Origin: Luteolibacter arcticus
Lineage (GTDB): Bacteria > Verrucomicrobiota > Verrucomicrobiia > Verrucomicrobiales > Akkermansiaceae
Length of the DNA stretch: 64,000 bases
Assembly: GCF_025950235.1 (NCBI RefSeq)
Contig: NZ_JAPDDT010000003.1
Location: 62,001-126,000 of the forward strand
Reading direction: 5' to 3'
Part shown: positions 28,426-34,681 of the stretch, one piece after another
Layout of the letters: every line of letters begins with the position of its first letter
How positions within the stretch are numbered: position 1 is the stretch's first letter
The notes under the pieces: generated by a model
Told to the model about the DNA's origin: nothing
What the model saw: the letters and a program-made list of their open reading frames with translations, nothing else
Database searches by the model: none
Position numbers and translations under genes: made by a program

Positions 28426-29249
28426 TCGCGCTCGCCGATCCACCGCCGTCCCGGACCTCAACGCTACCGGACTACATCAGCCCGTCGGCCGCAAAGAGTT
28501 ACCTGGCTTGCTCCCTGCGCTTCTACTTCGAGCGCGTGTTGCAGATCAAGAAGGCGACCACCCCGGCGCTTCACCTGGGCAAGTCGGTGCACGAAGCCCT
28601 CCAGGCTTTCCACCTGGCTCGCTGGCGCGGAACCGACGACTCGCCCGAGGTGGTCGCCGCAGCCTTCGAGGATTCATTCATCAAGCTCGAACGCAACGAA
28701 GGTCCGGTGAAATGGAAAGAGGGCGAGCGAGAGAAGTGCCGGTTTGCCGGTCTTCGCGTGGTCGCCGCCTACCTGGACAGCCCGGAGGCTCCGACGGCGA
28801 AACCACGGGCGGTGGAAGTCCCGCTGACCGAGGACATCGCCGGATTGTGCGTGCCGCTCACTGGGACCGTCGACCTGGTCACCGACATCTTCGCCCCCAT
28901 CGACTTCAAGTCGGCGGCGGCGAAGCCCGATCCCAAGCACGCGGTCTTCGACCATGAGATCCAGCTCGTCGCCTACCAACTCTTGCTGGAAAAGGCCACG
29001 GGTGAGAAGCCTCCGTCGCTCGACCTCGTGTTCCTGGTGAAGACCAAAGTGCCGCAGGTCATCCGGGTGTCCTCACCGCCTGCCGACAGCAAGCGGAAGG
29101 ACCGGGTGATCCGCATGATCGACACTGCCGTCACCAGCATGTCCGAGGGTCGCTTCCATCCCCAGCCCGGAATGACCTGCATGAGTTGCCAATACCGCAA
29201 CGAGTGCAAACGCTGGCCGGGAAACATGCCCGAAAGGAGGGCCGCGTGA
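28422..29249 (+). CDS. PD-(D/E)XK nuclease of the RecB/Cas4 type
   Basis: 275 residues. Cysteine 1 sits in SYLACSLRFYFERVL, followed by LHLGKSVHEALQAFH. The nuclease core has TGTVDLVTDIFAPIDFKSAA, where GxxD and D-x-K supply the PD-(D/E)XK residues, then QLVAYQLLLEKATG. The C-terminal cysteines in MTCMSCQYRNECKRWP complete a probable 4Fe-4S cluster, as in Cas4 and AddB. The likely role is 5'-3' or end-processing DNA exonuclease in the island's recombination or replication. ATGA overlap with the upstream gene and GTGA overlap with the next. Confidence 0.85.
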   Translation: MIALADPPPSRTSTLPDYISPSAAKSYLACSLRFYFERVLQIKKATTPALHLGKSVHEALQAFHLARWRGTDDSPEVVAAAFEDSFIKLERNEGPVKWKEGEREKCRFAGLRVVAAYLDSPEAPTAKPRAVEVPLTEDIAGLCVPLTGTVDLVTDIFAPIDFKSAAAKPDPKHAVFDHEIQLVAYQLLLEKATGEKPPSLDLVFLVKTKVPQVIRVSSPPADSKRKDRVIRMIDTAVTSMSEGRFHPQPGMTCMSCQYRNECKRWPGNMPERRAA

Positions 29250-29437
29250 AGCCGCTCCTCCTGTTCTTCGCCATCGCCACGGTGCTGTTGTTCTCCAGTT
29301 GCAGCTCCGCTCCCTCGCCCGATCCCGTGTCGGTGGCCGTCACTGACACTGAACCGCTGGGAGAGGGGATCAAAACCCTCGCCTACGCGCTGCTCGGAGC
29401 ATCCGTCGTCATCACGCTCGGCCGCCTGCTCCGCTAA
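29246..29437 (+). CDS. Small lipoprotein with C-terminal membrane helix
   Basis: 63 residues from GTG overlapping the nuclease stop. The signal KPLLLFFAIATVLLFSSC ends in a lipobox-like FSSC. After a short linker a second hydrophobic helix (TLAYALLGASVVITLG) ends at RLLR. The size and two-part layout resemble small phage envelope proteins such as holin accessory or spanin-like peptides; no lysis gene is nearby, so no role is assigned. An upstream ATG in the same frame lies inside the nuclease gene. Confidence 0.5.
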   Translation: MKPLLLFFAIATVLLFSSCSSAPSPDPVSVAVTDTEPLGEGIKTLAYALLGASVVITLGRLLR

Positions 29438-29450
29438 CCCGCCCCAAAAA

Positions 29451-29588
29451 ATGAACCCCAATCCCTACATCGCGGTCTTCGCCGGCATCTCGATCACGGC
29501 GCTCAGCCTTCAGATCATTGAAAGCTACTGGCTTCCAATGGCTCTAGGAGTGGGAGTGACCGTCTTGATAGCCCGCTGGGCTCGATAA
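29451..29588 (+). CDS. Small two-helix membrane protein
   Basis: 45 residues, ATG at 29451 to TAA at 29588: MNPNPYIAVFAGISITALSL then an IIESYWLPM turn and LGVGVTVLIARWAR. Two hydrophobic helices separated by a short turn. It follows the lipoprotein gene by 13 bases with a CCCCAAAAAA spacer, and is followed directly by a stem-loop terminator, so it probably ends the four-gene unit that began at 27901. Confidence 0.5.
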   Translation: MNPNPYIAVFAGISITALSLQIIESYWLPMALGVGVTVLIARWAR

Positions 29589-29607
29589 CCCCCAGCCAGC
29601 ATCGACG

Positions 29608-29650
29608 AAACACCCGCCCGGTCATCCCGACCCGGCGGGTGTTTCGTTTT
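29608..29650 (+). terminator. Stem-loop terminator
   Basis: AAACACCCGCC at 29608-29618 pairs with GGCGGGTGTTT at 29634-29644 (11 bp), followed by CGTTTTCC. It ends the 27901-29588 unit. Confidence 0.7.
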
Positions 29651-29660
29651 CCAGTCCCCT

Positions 29661-29690
29661 ACCAAATTAACAAACCAACCAGCCATCATC
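29661..29690 (+). promoter_or_regulatory. A/C-rich leader without Shine-Dalgarno
   Basis: The 30 bases before the DUF3150 start contain only one G, with repeated CAAACCAACC-type words and the AACCAGCCAT decamer also found before the 27901 gene. Confidence 0.45.
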
Positions 29691-30707
29691 ATGTCCCAGC
29701 AATACAACCTGCCCCTCTTGGAAGCCGTGTGCAGACGCGGCGTCCTGTGCGCCACTTCGATCCGATTCTGGAGGGGCTGCAAACGCCTTAATGCCGAAGA
29801 CCTCGGCCTCGATCCCGCCCACGTCTCCGACCGGCTGATCCAGCTTGGTCACAAGCGCCTCATCCCGCGCGAGGCCTTGTCTGCATTCTCGCTGATCGAG
29901 TCGCGCGCGCATGCCCTCGTTGAAAGTGGTAGCTTTCCCTTCTTGGGAGGCATTGCACGCTTCGTCCCGAACCCCCGGCTCGCCGCCCTGGTCGACGGTC
30001 TCGACAAGCTGCGCGACGAGTTCCGCGATGCCACCCTCGACTTCGTGGCTGGTTACGGCCCGCTGCGGGACAGGGCGATGGAGGAATGGCGTGAAGCCGC
30101 CCGTCACCTCAATGGAAGCGCCGAGGCCCTGCTCATTACCATCGAACAATCGTTCCCGCCGGCAGGCGACATCGCGAAGCGCTTTGGCTTCGACACCCGG
30201 ATGTTCCAAGTCGCGGCTCCCGAGAGCCTGCGCCTTGAGGTGTCCGAGTCCATCGATCAGATGGAAATCGCGGACCAGCGCCGCCGCGTCGCGGAGGATG
30301 CCGGACGTCGTCTTCAAGCTGATCTTGATGGCTTCATCAGGGAGTCCGTCACCACGCTCCGGGAGGAAACCGCCCGGCTTGCCTCCGACGTGCTCGCCAC
30401 CATCGACGGCAGCGAGGGCGGCGTCCACCAGCGCACCCTCAACCGGCTCACAACGTTCATCGACAGCTTCCGCACGCTGAACTTCGCCGGCGACCAGCAG
30501 TTGGAGACCACCCTCGAACGCTTCCGCGAGCAGCTGCTCACCCGGAGCGCCGAGGACTACCGCAACGACAGCACCGCGATGCAAAGCCTCACCGAGGGCC
30601 TGAACCGTCTCCGCGACAACGCGGTGGCGATGGTCCGCACAGAAGGTCGCGACGTGCTCACACGCTTTGGCCAGCTCGGCGGGCGCAAGCTCGCGGTCGC
30701 TAGCTGA
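29691..30707 (+). CDS. DUF3150 domain protein
   Basis: 338 residues, cytosolic. The N-terminal third fits DUF3150: SIRFWRGCKRLNAEDLGLDP, then QLGHKRLIPREALSAFSLIE, then SFPFLGGIARFVPNP. The middle (about 190-260) is a long charged helix with coiled-coil character. In plasmids and islands DUF3150 genes usually accompany a MoxR-type AAA ATPase and a VWA/CobT-like protein; neither is in this window, where the only AAA protein is Ycf46-like. Monocistronic, bounded by stem-loops. Function unknown. Confidence 0.75.
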   Translation: MSQQYNLPLLEAVCRRGVLCATSIRFWRGCKRLNAEDLGLDPAHVSDRLIQLGHKRLIPREALSAFSLIESRAHALVESGSFPFLGGIARFVPNPRLAALVDGLDKLRDEFRDATLDFVAGYGPLRDRAMEEWREAARHLNGSAEALLITIEQSFPPAGDIAKRFGFDTRMFQVAAPESLRLEVSESIDQMEIADQRRRVAEDAGRRLQADLDGFIRESVTTLREETARLASDVLATIDGSEGGVHQRTLNRLTTFIDSFRTLNFAGDQQLETTLERFREQLLTRSAEDYRNDSTAMQSLTEGLNRLRDNAVAMVRTEGRDVLTRFGQLGGRKLAVAS

Positions 30708-30722
30708 GCGTCTATCGAATGT

Positions 30723-30750
30723 GCCCGGCGGGAGTTGTCTCCTGCCGGGC
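30723..30750 (+). terminator. Stem-loop after the DUF3150 gene
   Basis: GCCCGGCGGGAG at 30723-30734 pairs with CTCCTGCCGGGC at 30739-30750, 12 bp with one G-T pair and a TTGT loop. No T-run follows, so termination may be factor-dependent or the hairpin may protect the 3' end. Confidence 0.5.
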
Positions 30751-30877
30751 TACCACACCATATTCTGACACACCCATCACCCGCCTCTATCTGGAGGAGC
30801 CTCTGGAACCACGGTTTAGCCCACATGGTCTAACGTCGTCCGCAGCCCCGGCAGAAACTTCACTCTCTCCATCGACG

Positions 30878-31450
30878 ATGCCCCATACCCGCCGCACTCC
30901 CCGCCGGCCGCTCCGGCACATCATCACGCTGTCGCAGCTTGACCGGGCCAACACGCAGGTCTCCACCGAGATGGCGCGGCACGGCATCTGGTCGGACGAA
31001 TTGGCCGGAGTGGGGGTGTTCCTGGTTCCCGCTTCGCTAACCTGCTACGGATGGCACGATGGCAGCATCGCCATCCCCAGCATCTCCGGAGCACACCTTC
31101 GCGACCTGTGCAACGGCCAGCACACCCGACTGACGGACGTGTTGCGTCACGAGTGGGCGCACGCTGTGGCGGACACCTTCTCCGGATTCGTCGAATCGGA
31201 CCTTTTCGTCCGTTGCTTTGACGGGGCTTATCAGGACACCAGCCCGGTGGCAAATTACGACCCAAGCCGCCACGTCACCCGCTACGCCGCCGCCAGGCCA
31301 TGTGAGGACTTCGCCGAAGTCTTCCATTACTACCTTCGACACAGGAGCCGGCTCCCATTGCGGCTGTCGTCGCGGAAGCCGGTCGTGAAGAAGTGGGAGT
31401 TCATCCACCGGATGGCCCGCCGCATCGCCGCGGGGAAGTTCAGCTTCTAA
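30878..31450 (+). CDS. Putative zinc metallopeptidase (HExxH-type zincin)
   Basis: 190 residues. The zinc motif is HEWAH at 91-95 (VLRHEWAHAVADTF), and the third ligand is probably the glutamate in CEDFAEVFHYYLRH near 145. There is no signal peptide, so a cytosolic protease or inactive relative. The open frame reaches back to 30719, but that part overlaps the hairpin and is unlike the rest; the ATG giving MPHTRRTPRR is preferred. Domesticated zincins of this kind recur in plasmids and phages; substrate unknown. Confidence 0.7.
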   Translation: MPHTRRTPRRPLRHIITLSQLDRANTQVSTEMARHGIWSDELAGVGVFLVPASLTCYGWHDGSIAIPSISGAHLRDLCNGQHTRLTDVLRHEWAHAVADTFSGFVESDLFVRCFDGAYQDTSPVANYDPSRHVTRYAAARPCEDFAEVFHYYLRHRSRLPLRLSSRKPVVKKWEFIHRMARRIAAGKFSF

Positions 31451-31468
31451 CCGGCACCCAATCCCCGC

Positions 31469-31505
31469 GAGAGCCCGCCCGCCGCATGGCAGGCGGGCTT
31501 TCTCG
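31469..31505 (+). terminator. Stem-loop terminator
   Basis: AGCCCGCC (31472-31479) pairs with GGCGGGCT (31492-31499), extended inside by GCC/GGC around a GCAT loop and followed by TTCTC. It lies 20 bases past the metallopeptidase stop. Confidence 0.65.
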
Positions 31506-31652
31506 AGTCCGCCACTTTTCACACCCGCCTAATCTGAATCACCCGACCAAACATCCTCCGTCCTGACCCGCTTGTATTTCTAACCACCACTTCTCACCCA
31601 ATCCACCAAAGCCACTACAACGACTCGACAAGCCAAAAAATTTGCGACCCAC

Positions 31653-31694
31653 CGCGCGAAGGGCGGCTCCATGCAAGGAGCCGCCCTTCGCGCG
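31653..31694. promoter_or_regulatory. Perfect 18-bp hairpin in the leader of the DUF1257 gene
   Basis: Positions 31653-31670 pair perfectly with 31677-31694 around an ATGCAA loop. The gene upstream already has a terminator at 31469-31505, so this second hairpin, 43 bases before the DUF1257 start, may be a leader structure. On the minus strand it is followed within 9 bases by a run of six T, so it could also stop leftward transcription. Confidence 0.55.
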
Positions 31695-31737
31695 TAATAA
31701 ACCCTCACTCCAAACACGACTAACAATCAGAAACATC

Positions 31738-32127
31738 ATGTCACACTTCACCACCGTTAAAACCGAGGTTCGTGACCTCGACGCACTCCGCGACGCCTGC
31801 ACCGAACTCGATGTCGTGCTTGAGTCCGGCATCATGTGCCGCGGCTATGCTGGCATCAACCGGAACTCCCACCATGTGGTGCGGCTAAAAGGCCCCTACG
31901 ACATCGCTGTCGATCCCTCCGGTGAAGATGGAGGATCCTATGCACTCACCACCGACTGGTGGGGTGGCCACGTGGAACGCGAAGTTGGCGCTGGCTTCGG
32001 TCGTCTCCTGCAATCCTACGGAGTGCAGAAAACGATCCGGGAGGCACGCACCCGGGGCCTTCGCTTCAGCCGTCAGATCGAGCCGGACGGCTGCGTCCTG
32101 CTTACCTTGGAAGGAGGTTCGTTGTGA
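31738..32127 (+). CDS. DUF1257 protein (Ycf35 family)
   Basis: 129 residues. The family signature is strong: MSHFTTVKTEVRDLDALRDA at the start, VVRLKGPYDIAVDPS in the middle, and ALTTDWWGGHVEREVGAGFG with LLQSYGVQKTIREARTRG near the end. DUF1257 is the Ycf35 family of cyanobacteria and red-lineage plastids, of unknown function. Its stop overlaps the DUF2997 start (GTGA), the same gene order as in cyanobacteria. The leader (31711-31737) is A/C-rich without a Shine-Dalgarno site. The frame is open upstream through the hairpin, but the family starts at MSHFT. Confidence 0.88.
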   Translation: MSHFTTVKTEVRDLDALRDACTELDVVLESGIMCRGYAGINRNSHHVVRLKGPYDIAVDPSGEDGGSYALTTDWWGGHVEREVGAGFGRLLQSYGVQKTIREARTRGLRFSRQIEPDGCVLLTLEGGSL

Positions 32128-32324
32128 TCCGTCGCATCTTGGTCCGGGTGTCGCCGACCGGTGATATCCAGGTGGAAGCGGAAGGCTTCCAAGGCAAAGG
32201 CTGCGAGGTCGCTACTCGGGAGATCGAGCAGGCGCTTGGCAAACGCACCGGCCGGACGCTCAAGCCCGAACACCGGCACGGCGGCGTCTCCGTCCAGCAG
32301 CAACAAACCCTGGGTGAGTCATGA
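32124..32324 (+). CDS. DUF2997 protein
   Basis: 66 residues from a GTG start coupled to the DUF1257 gene. It shows the DUF2997 pattern: RRILVRVSPTGDIQVEAEGF, then GKGCEVATREIEQALGKRTG and LKPEHRHGG. The fold is a small beta-beta-alpha unit. Function unknown; it is a habitual neighbour of DUF1257. Its stop overlaps the next start (ATGA). Confidence 0.8.
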   Translation: MIRRILVRVSPTGDIQVEAEGFQGKGCEVATREIEQALGKRTGRTLKPEHRHGGVSVQQQQTLGES

Positions 32325-32953
32325 GCACGACACTTCGCTTCGACCAAAAGGGAGGCATCGAGTGCCTTTACACCGAAGAGGTCGATCTTCGTTCGCTCGG
32401 GCGACTACATGTCGTCCGGGCGACTGAGATCGCCTTCGATCAGGATGAGCAGCGCTGGGAGGTCCGCTGTGCGGCCTCCGGGAAGCTCCTCCACTCCGAT
32501 CCCTCCCGCGCAGCCTGTCTCGCGTGGGAGCAAACTCACCTGCAACCCGGCACCCCAGTGCGCGAATCCACCAAATCCAAATCCCGATCCATCATGAAGA
32601 AGTCCATCATCGTCATCCTCGTTCTCGCCGCTGTGCTTGCCGCCTGCGGTCCCGACAAAGCCAAGCTCCGTGCCGAACTCCAGTCGATCGACGCGGAGTT
32701 GGTCCAGATCCGCTCCGTTGCCGGACAGTACCGGGCTCGCATGAGCGCGGCGGAGTTCGATGCGTTCGTTGGGTCGTTCGCCGCCGGTTACGGTGCCGTG
32801 TCCGGCGACTACCAGCTTGCTGGCGACGGCGTCGGCACGGCGGTCGAGTCGGCTCTCCAGTACGACGCTTCCAGCATCTCGCTGGACCAGCTCAAACAAC
32901 GCCACGAACAGCTCGCGAAGCGGCGCACGGAGATCGTGCCGCAGCTCGACTGA
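32321..32953 (+). CDS. Small element protein in frame with a downstream lipoprotein (possible lost stop)
   Basis: The 210-codon frame joins two parts. Residues 1-75 (TLRFDQKGGIECLYTEEVDL, RSLGRLHVVRATEIAFD, CLAWEQTHL) resemble a family of about 75-residue plasmid and phage proteins with LYxE...SLGxLxxxRAxxI. A serine/lysine linker (80-91) then leads into a complete lipoprotein with its own signal peptide at 92. A signal peptide cannot work in the middle of a cytosolic protein, so the natural product of the first part probably ended near codon 76 before a stop was lost. Coupled to DUF2997 by ATGA. Confidence 0.55.
   Translation: MSTTLRFDQKGGIECLYTEEVDLRSLGRLHVVRATEIAFDQDEQRWEVRCAASGKLLHSDPSRAACLAWEQTHLQPGTPVRESTKSKSRSIMKKSIIVILVLAAVLAACGPDKAKLRAELQSIDAELVQIRSVAGQYRARMSAAEFDAFVGSFAAGYGAVSGDYQLAGDGVGTAVESALQYDASSISLDQLKQRHEQLAKRRTEIVPQLD
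32594..32953 (+). CDS. Putative lipoprotein (in-frame internal start)
   Basis: 119 residues from ATG 32594, which is preceded by a short A/C-rich stretch like other leaders of the island. The signal MKKSIIVILVLAAVLAACGP has a standard lipobox (LAAC). The mature part is helical (KLRAELQSIDAELVQIRSVA, LDQLKQRHEQLAKRRTEI) with a glycine-rich middle. The separate start is inferred from the signal peptide. Function unknown. A strong terminator follows. Confidence 0.6.
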   Translation: MKKSIIVILVLAAVLAACGPDKAKLRAELQSIDAELVQIRSVAGQYRARMSAAEFDAFVGSFAAGYGAVSGDYQLAGDGVGTAVESALQYDASSISLDQLKQRHEQLAKRRTEIVPQLD

Positions 32954-32969
32954 AACCCGTCGGGCACAT

Positions 32970-33009
32970 GCCCCCGGTCCTCACGCGAGGACCGGGGGCT
33001 TCCGTTTTC
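32970..33009 (+). terminator. Intrinsic terminator
   Basis: GCCCCCGGTCCTC at 32970-32982 pairs perfectly over 13 bp with 32987-32999 around an ACGC loop, followed by TTCCGTTTTCC. It separates the Ycf35 unit from the Ycf46-like ATPase. Confidence 0.75.
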
Positions 33010-33045
33010 CGATTAAATGAAATCCGCCGGAAGAAATTACATACC

Positions 33046-34572
33046 ATGAATTTGATCACCTACCTCCGTGCCGGTTATCCCGGCCTTGTCCTCGTCACAC
33101 CGGAAGAAGCACGCGCCGAAGCCGAACTCGCCGCCGCCTGTGCCGAACTCAATCGCCAACTCCACGCCTGGTCGTCCACCGACGGCCTCGTCGATGTGCA
33201 ATCTGGGCGCGCCACCCCGTGCCCGGATCCGCTGGAAGCTCTCATGCACGTTGAAATGCTCTTCCGCCAGGAAGGCCAACGCTATGTCGTCATGCTACGC
33301 GACCTGCAAATGCACCTCGACCAGAACGACCCTATGCTCGTCCGCCGACTGAAGGATCTCCTTCGTCTTGCCAAGGGTGCCGGTCACGCGCTGGTCCCCA
33401 CCGGTTGCCGCTTCAAACTGCCGCCGGAACTCGAACACGAATTGGCCGTCATCGACCTCGACCTGCCTGACATCACCAAGCTAGGGGACGTGCTCGACGG
33501 CATTCTCCGCTCCGCCGACCGATCGACCGTTGAAGAAGGAATCCGCGAAGATGTCCTGCACTCCGCCCTTGGACTCACCACCGTGGAAGCCGAGAACGCC
33601 TTCGCACTCTCCCTGATCGAATCCGGCCAGGTCGATCCGAGCTTGGTCGCACGCGAGAAAGCACGCGCCCTGAAACGCGGCGGTCTCGTCGAAGTGATTG
33701 AGGCCAGGCCGAACCTCGACGACATCGGCGGGCTCGATGAGCTCAAGCGGTGGCTCTCCCAACGTCGTCCCGCTTTCGGTGCTTCCGCCCGTGACTATGG
33801 GCTGCCGGTACCGAAAGGGTTGCTGATCGTCGGCATCCCCGGGACAGGCAAGAGCCTAACCGCCAAGGCCACCGCAAGCGTCTTGCAACTCCCGTTGCTG
33901 CGGCTCGACATGGGCCGGGTGTTCGGCGGCATCGTCGGCCAGAGCGAGGCCAACCTCCGCTCCGTAATCCGAACTGCCGAGGCTATCGCCCCGTGCGTCC
34001 TGTGGATAGACGAGATCGAAAAAGGCTTCGGCGGAAGTAGTGGCAGCGGAAGCTCCGACGGCGGCACCTCGTCCCGGGTCTTCGGCAGCTTCTTGTCCTG
34101 GATGCAGGAGAAGGAGAAGCCGGTTTTCGTGGTGGCCACGGCCAATGACGTGAGCCAGCTCCCGCCAGAGTTCCTGCGCAAGGGCCGCTTCGACGAAATG
34201 TTCTTCGTCGACCTGCCCGATACGGAAGAGCGCAGGGCCATCTGGGAAATCGTTATTGCCCGGCACCGACGCGATCCGATGTCCCAGAACCTCGCCGACC
34301 TAGCCGAGGCATCAGACGGCTTCACGGGCGCGGAGATCGAAGGCTCGTATCGCGAGGCCCTACACGAAGCATTTGCAGAAAACCGGGAGCCAACTGCCGC
34401 GGACATTTGCTCCGCCATCGCCGCCACCACCCCGGTGTCGAAATTGATGGAGGAGCGGATCGAGGCGTTGCGGAGGTGGTCGAAAGGACGCGCCCGCGAA
34501 GCAGGAGTATCACTCACGAAGCCGGCACCCACGACAGCTCGGCCGTCCCGCCGGGTCCAGTCGCTGAACTGA
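33046..34572 (+). CDS. Ycf46-like AAA+ ATPase
   Basis: 508 residues. The N-terminal 200 residues match the Ycf46 non-AAA domain: LRAGYPGLVLVTPEEARAEA, AWSSTDGLVD, VVMLRDLQMHLDQND and LPPELEHELAVIDLDLPD. The AAA+ domain has Walker A GIPGTGKS near 266, Walker B CVLWIDEIEKGF, a glycine-serine loop (GGSSGSGSSDGG), FVVATAND sensor 1 and the RKGRFDEMFFVDLP second region of homology. Ycf46 occurs in cyanobacteria and plastids, function poorly known. The frame is open far upstream but only as a shadow. Monocistronic between stem-loops. Confidence 0.88.
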   Translation: MNLITYLRAGYPGLVLVTPEEARAEAELAAACAELNRQLHAWSSTDGLVDVQSGRATPCPDPLEALMHVEMLFRQEGQRYVVMLRDLQMHLDQNDPMLVRRLKDLLRLAKGAGHALVPTGCRFKLPPELEHELAVIDLDLPDITKLGDVLDGILRSADRSTVEEGIREDVLHSALGLTTVEAENAFALSLIESGQVDPSLVAREKARALKRGGLVEVIEARPNLDDIGGLDELKRWLSQRRPAFGASARDYGLPVPKGLLIVGIPGTGKSLTAKATASVLQLPLLRLDMGRVFGGIVGQSEANLRSVIRTAEAIAPCVLWIDEIEKGFGGSSGSGSSDGGTSSRVFGSFLSWMQEKEKPVFVVATANDVSQLPPEFLRKGRFDEMFFVDLPDTEERRAIWEIVIARHRRDPMSQNLADLAEASDGFTGAEIEGSYREALHEAFAENREPTAADICSAIAATTPVSKLMEERIEALRRWSKGRAREAGVSLTKPAPTTARPSRRVQSLN

Positions 34573-34590
34573 CCGCCACGCGCGGTCGAC

Positions 34591-34618
34591 GTGACCTCCT
34601 CATTCCCGAGGAGGTCAC
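34591..34618 (+). terminator. Stem-loop after the Ycf46-like gene
   Basis: GTGACCTCCTC (34591-34601) pairs perfectly with GAGGAGGTCAC (34608-34618) around ATTCCC. It is followed by a pyrimidine-rich but not T-only tail. Confidence 0.55.
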
Positions 34619-34655
34619 ACCACTTTCCCGCTCTCCCGCCGATCGGCGGGGCCTA

Positions 34656-34681
34656 CCAAACCAACCCCAACCAAAACAACC
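34656..34681 (+). promoter_or_regulatory. A/C-rich leader without Shine-Dalgarno
   Basis: All 26 bases before the ligase start are A, C or T with no G, with repeated CCAACC and AAAACAACC words, as in the leaders at 27875 and 29661. Confidence 0.45.

Noticed and set aside
31539..31835. 98-codon minus-strand frame across the DUF1257 start
   Set aside because: Overlaps the 18-bp hairpin and the firmly identified DUF1257 gene; serine-rich shadow.
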